DNA of 64,000 nucleotides from Streptomyces sp. TLI_235 (GTDB lineage: Bacteria; Actinomycetota; Actinomycetes; Streptomycetales; Streptomycetaceae). Below the pieces are notes generated by a model. That model was not told the origin of the DNA. It did not search any database and saw nothing but the letters and a program-made list of their open reading frames with translations. Positions 54,147 through 63,644 of the stretch are shown here, piece after piece; the first letter of the stretch is position 1, and every line of letters begins with the position of its first letter. Location of the stretch: positions 3,348,001 to 3,412,000 of the forward strand of contig NSGV01000001.1 in assembly GCA_002300355.1 (NCBI GenBank). Reading direction: 5' to 3'. The translations under genes and the position numbers were made by a program.

Positions 54147-54461
54147 GGTGGCCCTCCGACGACATGTCACGGTGGTGGGGGAGTCCCGACCGGTCGGCTC
54201 CGGATGCCGCAGATGCCTACCCGGGAGCGCGGCCGGCCTCACCGGGTACGGGCGCAGGGGTACGGGCGGGCCGGCCGGGGTCCGGCCATCCAAGCATGGT
54301 CATGGACACGCAAGTTGCCAGATCGGGGCGTGTTGACGGCCCCTGCACAACACCCGCCCGGAACACGCGCCCCCTCCGTCGAATGGACGCCGGATCGCCA
54401 CCCGTACGCCCCCTCGCGCGCCGGTCCGCTCCCCCTCCTGGAGCACACCCGGGAACGCCGA
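54147..54461. other. Intergenic region upstream of hypX
   Basis: About 315 bases to the NCS2 terminator. A short less GC-rich patch (about 54290-54350) may hold the hypX promoter; no gene was recognised. Confidence 0.4.
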
Positions 54462-54494
54462 CGGGCCCTCCCCCGGCATCCGGGGAAGGGCCCG
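54462..54494 (-). terminator. Hairpin after the NCS2 permease gene
   Basis: CGGGCCCTCCCCCG pairs with CGGGGAAGGGCCCG (one wobble) around GCATC, 15 bases beyond the permease stop on the minus strand. Confidence 0.8.
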
Positions 54495-54508
54495 CAGGGC
54501 GGCGGCGG

Positions 54509-55975
54509 TCAGAGCAGGCCGAGCGCCGGCATCAGGTAGTAGAAGGCGAACACCGCGGACACCGCGTACATCGCCGCGGGCACCTCGCGGCCCCGGCCGG
54601 CGGCCAGGCGCAGCACGCAGAAGGCGATGAAGCCCATGCCGAGGCCGTTGGTGATCGAGTAGGTGAACGGCATCAGGACGATGGTCAGGAAGGCCGGGAT
54701 CGCGATGGTGTGATCGGCCCAGTCGATGTCCTTGATCGAGTTGGCCAGGATCAGGAAGCCGACCGCGACCAGCGCCGGGGTGGCGGCCTGCGCCGGGACC
54801 ATGGTGGCCACCGGGGTGAGGAAGAGCGCCAGCAGGAACAGCGCGCCGGTGACGATCGAGGCGAAGCCCGTCCGGGCGCCCTCGCCGACGCCCGCGGTGG
54901 ACTCCACGTAGCAGGTGTTGGCGGAGCAGGAGGTGGCGCCGCCGGCAGCGGTGGCGATGCCGTCCACCAGGAGGATCTTGTTGATGCCCGGCAGGTCGCC
55001 CTTCTCGTCGAGCAGGTGCGCCTCGTCGGCGACGCCGAGGATGGTGCCCATCGCGTCGAAGAAGCAGGACATCAGCACGGTGAAGACGAAGAGCGCACCG
55101 GTCAGCGCGCCGGCGTGGTGGAACCCGCCGAACAGGCTGACCTTGCCGATCAGGCCGAAGTCCGGCGCGGCCACCGGGCTGCCGGGCCAGGTCGGGACGG
55201 TCAGGCCCCAGCCCTGGCCGAGGCCGACGACCTGCTCGATCACCAGGGCGACGGCGGTGGCGGCGACGATGCCGATCAGGATCGCGCCGGGCACCTTGCG
55301 GACCAGCAGGACGAGGGTGAGCAGCAGGCCGAGCACGAAGACCAGCACGGGCCAGCCGAGCAGGTGGCCGTTGCCGCCGAGCTGCAGCGGGACGGTGGTG
55401 TGCGCGGCGTCCGGTATCCGGCTGACGAAGCCGGCGTCGACGAGGCCGATCAGGGCGATGAACAGGCCGATGCCGATCGCGATGGCCTTGCGCAGGCCGA
55501 GCGGCACGGCGTTCATCACGCGCTCGCGCAGACCGGTGGCGACCAGCAGCAGGATCGCGAAGCCGGCCAGCACGACCATGCCCATCGCCTCGGCCCAGGT
55601 CATCCGCGGGGCGAGCTGGAGGGCGACGATGCTGTTGACGCCGAGGCCTGCCGCGAGGGCGATCGGCACGTTGCCGATGACGCCCATCAGCAGCGTGGTG
55701 AGGCCGGCGGTGAGCGCGGTGGCGGTGACGAGCTGACCGCTGTCGAGGTGCGCGCCGGTCATGTCCGTGGCGTTGGCCAGGATGATCGGGTTCAGCACCA
55801 GGATGTAGGCCATGGTGAAGAAGGTGGCGACGCCGCCGCGGATCTCCCGGGGCAGCGTGGAGCCGCGCTCGGTGATCCTGAAGAAGCGGTCGAGCGCACC
55901 CGCGGGGGGCCGGGGTGCGGCGGTGGGCGCGGAGGTCGCGTCGAGCACGGACGTCGACTGGGCCTGCGGAGACAT
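54509..55975 (-). CDS. NCS2-family purine permease (AzgA-like)
   Basis: A 488-residue transporter of the nucleobase-cation symporter 2 fold. ERGSTLPREIRGGVATFFTMAYILVLNP (read in parts), GLGVNSIVALQLAPRMTWAEAM, SCFFDAMGTILGVADEAH, and SCSANTCYVESTAGVGEGARTG identify the AzgA (adenine/guanine/hypoxanthine) branch. ATG 55975 has GAGGA upstream. A pair of CTACGCGCG motifs lies about 90-160 bases upstream. Confidence 0.92.
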   Translation of the reverse strand: MSPQAQSTSVLDATSAPTAAPRPPAGALDRFFRITERGSTLPREIRGGVATFFTMAYILVLNPIILANATDMTGAHLDSGQLVTATALTAGLTTLLMGVIGNVPIALAAGLGVNSIVALQLAPRMTWAEAMGMVVLAGFAILLLVATGLRERVMNAVPLGLRKAIAIGIGLFIALIGLVDAGFVSRIPDAAHTTVPLQLGGNGHLLGWPVLVFVLGLLLTLVLLVRKVPGAILIGIVAATAVALVIEQVVGLGQGWGLTVPTWPGSPVAAPDFGLIGKVSLFGGFHHAGALTGALFVFTVLMSCFFDAMGTILGVADEAHLLDEKGDLPGINKILLVDGIATAAGGATSCSANTCYVESTAGVGEGARTGFASIVTGALFLLALFLTPVATMVPAQAATPALVAVGFLILANSIKDIDWADHTIAIPAFLTIVLMPFTYSITNGLGMGFIAFCVLRLAAGRGREVPAAMYAVSAVFAFYYLMPALGLL

Positions 55976-56066
55976 GCGGGGGTCCTCGTCGGGTGGGGGC
56001 ACGGGAGGAGGGACCTGGGGCGGCGCTGACCTGGTCCGCCGGCGGCCTCGCCACGGTCGGGGATGA

Positions 56067-56134
56067 CGCGCGTAGCAGCAACCGGAAGCCCCAGTATGTG
56101 TTTTCGCTCGTTCGCACGCCATCTTCGCGCGTAG
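56067..56134. promoter_or_regulatory. Two CTACGCGCG motifs upstream of the NCS2 permease
   Basis: CGCGCGTAG occurs at 56067-56075 and 56126-56134 on the plus strand (CTACGCGCG on the coding strand). The distal copy is in a near-palindrome TCTACGCGCGAAGA. Spacing of 59 bases and placement suggest a regulator-binding pair, perhaps for purine-responsive control. Confidence 0.4.
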
Positions 56135-56228
56135 AAAAAGGCCCTTACCGACAGCTCCCTACGAAACCGGTCGCACCGAGCCCGGTGCACCTGCCCCGGC
56201 GGTCGTCCGCCCCCGTACCCTAGGGGCC

Positions 56229-56537
56229 ATGCCCAAGACCGCGCTGCGCCCCTCGCCCCCGCCCCTGGAGGCCAACGACGTCGCCATCGTCGGCGGTGGC
56301 ACGGTGCTGTGGTTCGTCGCCTTCGTCGCCCTGCTGCCCTTCAAGGGCAGCCTGGAGGCCCACGGTCACGGCACCTGGCCGTGGATCTGCCTCTCCGGCG
56401 GCCTGCTCGGGCTGATCGGCCTCTGGTACTGCCGCTCCCGCCGGGACGCCATCCGCCGCGCCCGGGCCGCCGAGGCGGGCTCCGAGGCCGGAACGGCCGC
56501 CGAGAGCCCCGAGGGCCCCGCCACTCGTCTGGACTGA
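56229..56537 (+). CDS. DUF2530 small membrane protein
   Basis: A 102-residue protein: a Pro-rich start ([14 protein letters not shown]), two transmembrane helices (about 18-38 and 50-68) and a basic then Ala/Glu-rich tail ([17 protein letters not shown]). The pattern matches actinobacterial DUF2530; the function is unknown. It lies 52 bases before the P-type ATPase gene on the same strand. Confidence 0.82.
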   Translation: MPKTALRPSPPPLEANDVAIVGGGTVLWFVAFVALLPFKGSLEAHGHGTWPWICLSGGLLGLIGLWYCRSRRDAIRRARAAEAGSEAGTAAESPEGPATRLD

Positions 56538-56589
56538 CCGCTCCTCGGCGGAGCGGCACCCGCCCAGGGCCCCACCTAGAGTCGGTCCC

Positions 56590-59018
56590 ATGACGCATCC
56601 CGCGGAGGGCACGGCCGAGTCAGGACACCCGGGGCCGCCAGGGCGTCGGGGCGGACTGACGGCGGCCGAGGTCGCCGAGCGGGTCGCCCGCGGCCAGGTC
56701 AACGACGTTCCGGTGCGCTCCAGCCGCTCCGTCCGCGAGATCGTCCGGGCCAACGTCTTCACCCGCTTCAACGCGATCATCGGCGTGATGTTCGCCATCA
56801 TCCTGGTGGTCGGCCCGATCCAGGACGGCCTGTTCGGCCTGGTCATCGTGGCCAACACCGCGATCGGCATCGTCCAGGAGCTGCGCGCCAAGCGCACCCT
56901 CGACAGCCTCGCGCTGATCGGCGAGGCCAGGCCGCAGGTCCGCCGGGACGGCGCCGCCGCCTCCGTGCCCATCGCCGCCGTCGTGCTCGACGACACCGTG
57001 CTGCTCGGCACCGGCGACAAGGTCGTCGTGGACGGCTCCGTCACCGAGGCGGACGGTCTGGAGATCGACGAGTCGCTGCTCACCGGCGAGCCCGACTCGG
57101 TGCTGAAGCGCCCCGGCGACCAGGTGATGTCCGGCAGCTTCGTGGTGGCCGGCTCCGGGGCGTTCACCGCCACCAAGGTCGGCCGGCAGGCCTACGCCGC
57201 CCGGCTCGCCGAGGAGGCCACCAAGTTCACCCTCGTCCGCTCCGAGCTGCGCAGCGGCATCGACGAGATCCTCAAGTTCATCACCTGGCTGCTGGTGCCC
57301 ACCGCACTCGGCCTGATCATCAGCCAGCTCGCGGTGGAGCGCAACGACTGGCAGGAGGCCGTCCGCCGGATGGTGGCCGGCATCGTGCCGATGGTGCCCG
57401 AGGGCCTGGTGCTGCTGACCTCGGTCGCCTTCGCGATCGGTGTGATCCGCCTCGGCCGCCGCAAGTGCCTCGTGCAGGAGCTGCCCGCGATCGAGGGCCT
57501 CGCCCGGGTCGACACCGTCTGCCTGGACAAGACCGGCACCCTCACCGAGGGCGGCATGGACCTGCTGGAGCTGCGACCGCTCGCCGACGGCCGGGCCGAG
57601 CACGGCGGGCCCGAGGCCCTCCAGGAAGCCCTCGGCGCGCTCGGCGGTGCGGACGCCCGGCCGAACCCCTCCATGCAGGCCGTGATCGACGCCTTCGGCC
57701 CGCCGCCGGACGGCCGCTGGCGGGTGGTCGAGTCGGTGCCCTTCTCCTCCGCCCGCAAGTGGAGCGCGGCCCGGCTCGCCGAGCCGCGGGGCGGCGAGGG
57801 CAGCTGGCTGCTCGGCGCCCCGACGTGCTGCTGCCCGCCGGGCATCCCGCGCTGGCCGAGGCCGACGCGCTCGGCGCGCGCGGGCTGCGGGTGCTGCTGC
57901 TCGGCCGCTCCCCGCTGCCGCTCGACGACCCCGACCCGGCCGCCGGGCTGGACCCGCTCGCCCTGGTGGTGCTCCAGCAGCGGCTGCGCTCGGACGCCGC
58001 CGACACCCTGCGCTACTTCGAGCGCCAGCAGGTCCGGGCCAAGGTGATCTCCGGCGACGCCGCGGTCGCGGTCGGCGCGGTCGCCTCCCACCTCGGCCTG
58101 CCCGGTGCCGGGGAGCCGGTGGACGCCCGCACCCTCCCCCACGACGACCCGGCCGCCTTCGCCGACGCCGCCGACGCCACCTCGGTGTTCGGCCGGGTCA
58201 CCCCGCAGCAGAAGCGCGACCTGGTCGGCGCCCTGCAGTCCCGCGGACACACCGTGGCGATGACCGGCGACGGCGTCAACGACGTGCTGGCCCTCAAGGA
58301 CGCCGACATCGGCGTCGCCATGGGCACCGGCAGCGACGCGACCCGCGCGGTCGCCCAGATCGTGCTGCTCGACGACTCCTTCGCCACCCTGCCCTCGGTG
58401 GTCGCCGAGGGGCGCCGGGTGATCGGCAACATCGAACGGGTCGCCAACCTCTTCCTGGTGAAGACCGTCTACTCGGTGCTGCTCGCACTGCTGGTGGTCT
58501 TCACCCACGTGCCGTACCCGTTCCTGCCGAGGCACTCCACCGTGCTGTCCACCCTGACGATCGGCGTGCCGGCCTTCTTCCTCGCGCTCGCGCCCAACAA
58601 CGAGCGGGCCAGGACGGGCTTCGTCCGGCGGGTGCTGCGCTTCGCCGTGCCCGGCGGGGTGATCGCCGGCACGGCCACCTTCACCGCGTACATGCTGGCG
58701 CGGGCGAACAACGGCACCGACCTGAAGGCGGACACCAGCGTGGCGACGCTGACGCTCTTCCTGGTCGCGATGTGGGTGCTGGCGATCGTCGCCCGGCCGT
58801 ACTCCTGGTGGCGGATCCTGCTGATCGCGGCGATGGGCGGGGCGTTCGCCCTGGTGCTGATGGTGCCCTGGCTGTCCGACTTCTTCCAGCTCGAACTGGC
58901 CGGGGTGCGCGACCCGTGGATCGGGGTGCTGATCGCCGGGATCGCGGGCGTGCTGCTGGAGATCAGCTGGCGGATGATCGTGCTCCGCTCCGAGCCCGCC
59001 GAGAACGACGCCGACTAG
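56590..59018 (+). pseudogene. CtpE-like P-type cation ATPase with a one-base frameshift
   Basis: Two overlapping frames together encode one P-type ATPase of about 809 residues. The 5' part carries [24 protein letters not shown] and the phosphorylation motif DKTGT (D313); the 3' part (next frame) carries RVTPQQKRDLVGALQ, TGDGVNDVLALKDADIG and the C-terminal helices. The break is near 57821, where GCCCCGACGTG would read GAPDVLL if one extra base were present; without it the upstream frame runs into Cys/Pro-rich nonsense and stops at 58047. The family resembles mycobacterial CtpE (Ca2+). It may be a true mutation, a sequencing or assembly error, or less likely a programmed shift. Confidence 0.85.
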
Positions 59019-59070
59019 GCCCCGGGACCGGGGCCGCGGTGCGGCGGGCCCGGTCCCGGTCCCGGGCCGG

Positions 59071-62000
59071 TCAGGACTCGTAGTCGCGGGCGGCCAGCAG
59101 CTCGTAGGCGCGGTCCGGCTCGGCCAGCGCGGCGAGGATCTCGAAGCGCCGGTGCCACTGGCCGACCGACCAGGCGAGGCCGGCCGCCAGGCCCTCCGGG
59201 GTGGCCGCGTGCAGCAGGCCCGGCACCGGCGGCACCTCGAACTCGTCGTCCTCGTCGCCCGCCTCGGCCTCCTCCGGGGCGTACGGCACCTCCGGGGTGC
59301 CGGCGGCGGTGTCCCAGCGCCAGTCGACGTGCGCCTCCTCGCCGTCCGGGCCGACCACCAGCAGTTCCTCGTGCTCCTCGTACGCGGCCGGGCAGCCCGG
59401 CAGCAGGTCGCGGACCACGGCCGGCACCCGGTGCAGCACGCCGTCGGAGAGCACCCGGCCGCCCGCCACCTCGCTGGCCAGCGACACGTGCAGCCGCTCG
59501 GCGAGCGCCACGGCCAGCTCGGGGGCGACCGGCAGCACCGGGTGGTCGTGCAGCAGCTCGACCAGGTCCGGGGCGTCGGCGACGACGGCCCGCGACGCGT
59601 CCACGACCACCGTGGTGTCGGGGCGGCGGCCGGTCTCCTGGTCCAGCGGGGCGAGCGCCCGGACGACGTCCAGCGGCTCGACCCGCTCGGCCGGCAGCGC
59701 GGCCAGCTGGGTGTGGATGCCGTGCAGCTGGCGGTGGGTCACCTCGGAGGCGTCGTCCACCAGGCGGTCCAGCAGCTCCTCCGGGCCGTGCGGCTCGGCC
59801 AGCAGCGCGGCCAGCGTGGTCCGCACCCCGAGGGCGTGCAGGAACTGGTCGTCGAGGTCGGTGCGGGCCTCGTCGTACAGGCCGCGCAGCAGCGGGTCGG
59901 CGCCGGCCGCGCGCAGGCCGGCCGGCTCGCGGCCGTCCAGCACCGGATGGTCGCGCAGCCACCAGGCGGTGTACGGCGGCAGGTCGACGTAGCGGCCGTC
60001 CGGCAGCAGGGTGCGCACCGGGTTCACCACCGCGTCCCGGTACGGCGGGCGGGCGAGCACCGCCAGCGCCTGCGGCCAGGCCGCGTCGTCGACGAGGTCG
60101 AGGTCGCGGACGGCGAGCAGTTCGGCGGCGACCGGCGGCACGCCGATCTCCCCGCTGTCGTCGGCGTGCAGCGCCTCCAGGGTGTCCTCGCACCACTCGG
60201 CGAGGCCGTCCGGGGCCTCGTCGACCAGCCCGGTGGGGGCGCCGCCCGCGGCCCGGTCGGCGGGGACGGTCGGGTCGAGCCGCTCCAGGTCGTCCGGGTC
60301 CAGCACCACGTCCTCGGCGCGGACCAGCACGAAGCCGGCCAGCGCGCCGGCCGCGGCCAGCACCTGCGGCCCCCAGCGCTCCAGGAGGTCCTCGTCGACG
60401 TACGCGGCGTCGCCGTCCCGGGCCAGCTCGGCCAGCGGCGAGTCCGGGATGATCAGCTCGCCGGCCCGGGTCAGCTCGCCCTCGTCGTCCGGCAGCGCCA
60501 GCCGGGCCAGCCACGGGTGGTCGCCCGGGCCCGCCTCGGCGGCCTTCACCAGGGCGAGCACCGCGTCCGCGAGGTCGATCGCGGCGTCGAAGTCGTCCTC
60601 GCCGACCTCCAGCGAGCGGGCGACCGCCGCCCGCACCTCCGGGGTGTCCAGCACCCCCGCCGGGGTCGCCGTCACGGCGCCGAGCTTGGCCAGCAGCGGG
60701 TGGGCGGCTTCCGGGTGGGCGAGCCGCAGGTCGAGCAGGCCGAGTGCCTCCGTCAGCGAGTCCGGGTAGCCCTCGTAGCCGGTCCAGTCCTCGGGGTCGG
60801 AGGGCAGCAGCACCCGGCGCGGGCCGGTGACCGTCCGGCCGTCGGCCAGCGGCACCGGCAGCGCGCCCAGCGCCTCCGGGTCGGCGCCGCCCAGCGCCGC
60901 GTACAGGTTGCGCCACCAGGCGGGCTCGCGCTCCAGGCCGCCGAGCTGGTCGACCACCTCGGCCAGCGGCACCCGCCGGACGTCCAGCGCGCGCAGCTCC
61001 GGGCGGCGCTCCAGGCCGGCCGGCAGCAGCCCCGGGAAGATCGGCGCCAGCGCGGCCACCACCGAGCTGTCGGCGCCCTCCAGCAGCGTCGCGTCGCGCG
61101 GCCGCAGGGCCGGGGTGCCCTCCTCGACCGGGCCGGGGTGCGGCAGGAACGCCGTGCCGGGCAGCCGGCCCAGGATCGCGGCGCGCAGCGCGTTGTCCAG
61201 CGCGCCGTCGCCGAGCCGGCCCGGCACCAGGGAGAGCGAGCCGAGGTCGGCGCCGCGGGCCTTCAGCAGCTCGGCGTATGCGTCGGCGGCGCGCTCGGTG
61301 AGGAAGTCGGTGAGCGGGCCGGGGGCGACGTGCCGGCGGGTGGAGTCCAGCGGGTAGCCCGCGATCAGCAGCGCGGGCACGCCCAGCGGCTCGTCGCTCG
61401 GCGTCGGCGCGTGCACCACCGCGGTGGTCCGCAGCGGCTGCGGCACCCCGGTGTCGGAGACCGGGACGGCCCAGGTCACCGACCAGTACGGGCGGGCGCG
61501 CTCCTCGGTGGTGCGGTCGGCCAGCAGGCCGGCCGAGACGGTGCCCTCGGCGCCGACGGTCTGCCAGACGGTGGCGCGGTCGCCGTCGGTGATGGTGACG
61601 GTGGTGATGCCGTCCGGGCGCGGGGCGTCCGCGGAACGGGTCAGGGTCCGGACGCCTTCCGGCGTCTCCACCACGACCTCGGCCAGCCCGGGCAGGGTCA
61701 GCAGCAGCGCGTCGTCGATCTCGGCCAGCAGACGGCGGGTCAGGTCCTCGGCGGCGGCGTCCCGCAGCGGCAGCACCACCACCGTGTCGTAGCCGTCCGG
61801 GGCCGACCCCTCCGCGGGGAAGGGCAGGCGCAGCAGCGGCACGTGGCCCTCGCGGCGGCGGAGCTCCTCGCCCAGCTGCGGGCGGGCGGCGGCCAGCGCG
61901 AACGCCTCCGACAGCGACCAGCGGACGGCGCCGTGCGAGGAGACCACGGCGGGCTCGTCGGTGACCGTGAGCACGGCCGAGAAGCCGACGCCGAACCGGC

Positions 62001-62361
62001 CGACGGCCCGTGCGTCCTCGGGGCGCTTGGCGGAGGCGCGGAGGGTGGAGAGGGACTCCACCGCGGTGGCGTCCAGCGGGGCGCCGGTGTTGGCTGCGGC
62101 CAGCACGCCGTCCCGGAGGATCAGCCGCAGCCGGCCGGGGGCGGTGCCGTTGCGGGCGGCGGCGTCGGCGGCGTTCTGGGCGAGCTCGACGATCAGCCGG
62201 TCGCGGTAGCCGCCGAGGGCGAGCTCCTCCTCGGCGTTGGCGTCCTCCCGGAACCGTGCCGGGGCGGCCGTCCACGCGTCCAGGACACGGTGGCGCAGGC
62301 CCGCCGTGTCGAAGACGTCCGCCGCCTGCCCGTCCGTACCGCCGATGATCCGAGGCTCCAC
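59071..62361 (-). CDS. Sacsin-like HSP90-type ATPase domain protein
   Basis: A 1096-residue protein. The N-terminal ~250 residues have a GHKL fold close to the sacsin/HSP90 type: LIVELAQNAADAAARNG (N box, N63), DGVLAAANTGAPLD and GRFGVGFSAVL. The remainder is acidic, leucine/alanine-rich and mostly helical with no named domain. GTG 62361 has GGCAGG six bases upstream. The DUF3027 gene lies 95 bases upstream on the same strand. It may be a chaperone; clients are unknown. Confidence 0.85.
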   Translation of the reverse strand: MEPRIIGGTDGQAADVFDTAGLRHRVLDAWTAAPARFREDANAEEELALGGYRDRLIVELAQNAADAAARNGTAPGRLRLILRDGVLAAANTGAPLDATAVESLSTLRASAKRPEDARAVGRFGVGFSAVLTVTDEPAVVSSHGAVRWSLSEAFALAAARPQLGEELRRREGHVPLLRLPFPAEGSAPDGYDTVVVLPLRDAAAEDLTRRLLAEIDDALLLTLPGLAEVVVETPEGVRTLTRSADAPRPDGITTVTITDGDRATVWQTVGAEGTVSAGLLADRTTEERARPYWSVTWAVPVSDTGVPQPLRTTAVVHAPTPSDEPLGVPALLIAGYPLDSTRRHVAPGPLTDFLTERAADAYAELLKARGADLGSLSLVPGRLGDGALDNALRAAILGRLPGTAFLPHPGPVEEGTPALRPRDATLLEGADSSVVAALAPIFPGLLPAGLERRPELRALDVRRVPLAEVVDQLGGLEREPAWWRNLYAALGGADPEALGALPVPLADGRTVTGPRRVLLPSDPEDWTGYEGYPDSLTEALGLLDLRLAHPEAAHPLLAKLGAVTATPAGVLDTPEVRAAVARSLEVGEDDFDAAIDLADAVLALVKAAEAGPGDHPWLARLALPDDEGELTRAGELIIPDSPLAELARDGDAAYVDEDLLERWGPQVLAAAGALAGFVLVRAEDVVLDPDDLERLDPTVPADRAAGGAPTGLVDEAPDGLAEWCEDTLEALHADDSGEIGVPPVAAELLAVRDLDLVDDAAWPQALAVLARPPYRDAVVNPVRTLLPDGRYVDLPPYTAWWLRDHPVLDGREPAGLRAAGADPLLRGLYDEARTDLDDQFLHALGVRTTLAALLAEPHGPEELLDRLVDDASEVTHRQLHGIHTQLAALPAERVEPLDVVRALAPLDQETGRRPDTTVVVDASRAVVADAPDLVELLHDHPVLPVAPELAVALAERLHVSLASEVAGGRVLSDGVLHRVPAVVRDLLPGCPAAYEEHEELLVVGPDGEEAHVDWRWDTAAGTPEVPYAPEEAEAGDEDDEFEVPPVPGLLHAATPEGLAAGLAWSVGQWHRRFEILAALAEPDRAYELLAARDYES

Positions 62362-62456
62362 TGGCCCTGCCGCCTTCCGCCGTTCGCACCCTGCGTACGG
62401 TCCGCATTCTCCCCTGCCGGGGGGACAGCTCCGACCGCCCCCGTGGGGGTGCCCCC

Positions 62457-63350
62457 TCAGGAGTGGCCGAGCTCCTCGGTGGGGGCGTCGGGTTCGACGG
62501 AGCCGCCGGCGCGGTCGGGGTGGAGGGTGAGGGGCTCGACCACGGTCTCGTCGAGGATCAGTTCGGAGGGGGTGGGCGGAGCGGGCAGCACGGCCGCCTC
62601 GGAGTGGCCGCCGCAGCCGTAGCCGAAGGCCACGACCTGGCCGTCGGCGGGGCCGAACTCGTTGCCGCAGACGCCGAACGCCTGCCCCAGCGAGCCGCCG
62701 ATCGGGATCAGGAAGCCGCAGGTGTCGCAGTTCGCCGGGGCGGCCTGCGCCATCGGCGTCTGCGGGCCGAAGGAGGTCTCCCAGCGCTCGGCGGCGAGGT
62801 GGAGGCCGAGCCGGGAGAGCACCCGCGGCCGGGCGAGGCCGAGTTCCTCGGCGACGGCGCCGATCCGGGCGCGGGCCGGCGCGGGCTGGATGTGCGGGTC
62901 GGTGAGGACGACGTCCTCCTCCGTGGCCTCGCTCATGGCGGAGTTGGGGGCGGGCTCGTCCTCGCCGCTCCAGCCGGGCTCCAGCCGCACGTCGTCGGCG
63001 CCGGTGGGCAGCAGGTCGCCGGGGCCCATGTCGCCGGGGCGCAGACGCTCGCTCCACGGCACCCACTGCGGGGCCAGCACGGCGTCGTCCCCGGGCAGCA
63101 GGACGGCCTCGTCGAGGGTGACGTTCTTCGCGCGCGGGGCGCGGGCCACGGTGACCGCCCAGTGCCAGCCGCGGTAGGCGGCGTCGAGGCACTCGAAGGT
63201 GTGGGTGACCACGCGGTCGGCGTCGGCGCGGGCGCCGAGGTGGGATCCGACGATCTCCGGTCCGACCATCTCGACGGCGGCCTGGCGGGCGAGTTCGACG
63301 GCCTCGGCGCAGAGACGGTCGGGGGTACGGCTTCGCATCGCAGCGCTCAC
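62457..63350 (-). CDS. DUF3027 domain protein
   Basis: A 297-residue protein beginning VSAAMRSRTPDRLCAEAVELARQ (read in parts). Conserved features: HTFECLDAAYRGWHWAVTVARAPR, LAPQWVPWSERLRPGDMGPGDLL, and a C-terminal zinc-ribbon-like pair of motifs, CDTCGFL and GVCGNEFGPADG. GTG 63350 fits the common start of Streptomyces orthologues and has GGAGAG about ten bases upstream; ATG 63338 is the alternative. Function unknown. Confidence 0.88.
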   Translation of the reverse strand: MSAAMRSRTPDRLCAEAVELARQAAVEMVGPEIVGSHLGARADADRVVTHTFECLDAAYRGWHWAVTVARAPRAKNVTLDEAVLLPGDDAVLAPQWVPWSERLRPGDMGPGDLLPTGADDVRLEPGWSGEDEPAPNSAMSEATEEDVVLTDPHIQPAPARARIGAVAEELGLARPRVLSRLGLHLAAERWETSFGPQTPMAQAAPANCDTCGFLIPIGGSLGQAFGVCGNEFGPADGQVVAFGYGCGGHSEAAVLPAPPTPSELILDETVVEPLTLHPDRAGGSVEPDAPTEELGHS

Positions 63351-63644
63351 GGCGTCGATTCTCTCCCAGTCCTGTTGTCCGGCGGCGGTCCCGCGCACGG
63401 CCGGGGGCCGTCCGGGGGCGGTGCCCCGCCCGCCGAGGGCTGTACAAGGGGCACTTCTTATTCTGCGCGACCGGGTCCGTGCCCGGCACCAACCGCGCCG
63501 CCCCGCCCGGTCCGTCCCAGACCCCGTGCGCGCGTAGTGCAGGCTACCCGTCGGTCGGGGCCCCGGCACAGTCCGGGGCGGCGCGCGGCGCCGGTGGAAC
63601 GCATGCGCGGTCAACAGTCGTACGGCGACCCATTCTCGGGCAGG

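Noticed and set aside
57815..57830. Programmed frameshift in the P-type ATPase
   Set aside because: There is no slippery heptamer or downstream pseudoknot that I can see, and related P-type ATPases are encoded in one frame. Mutation or sequence error is simpler.
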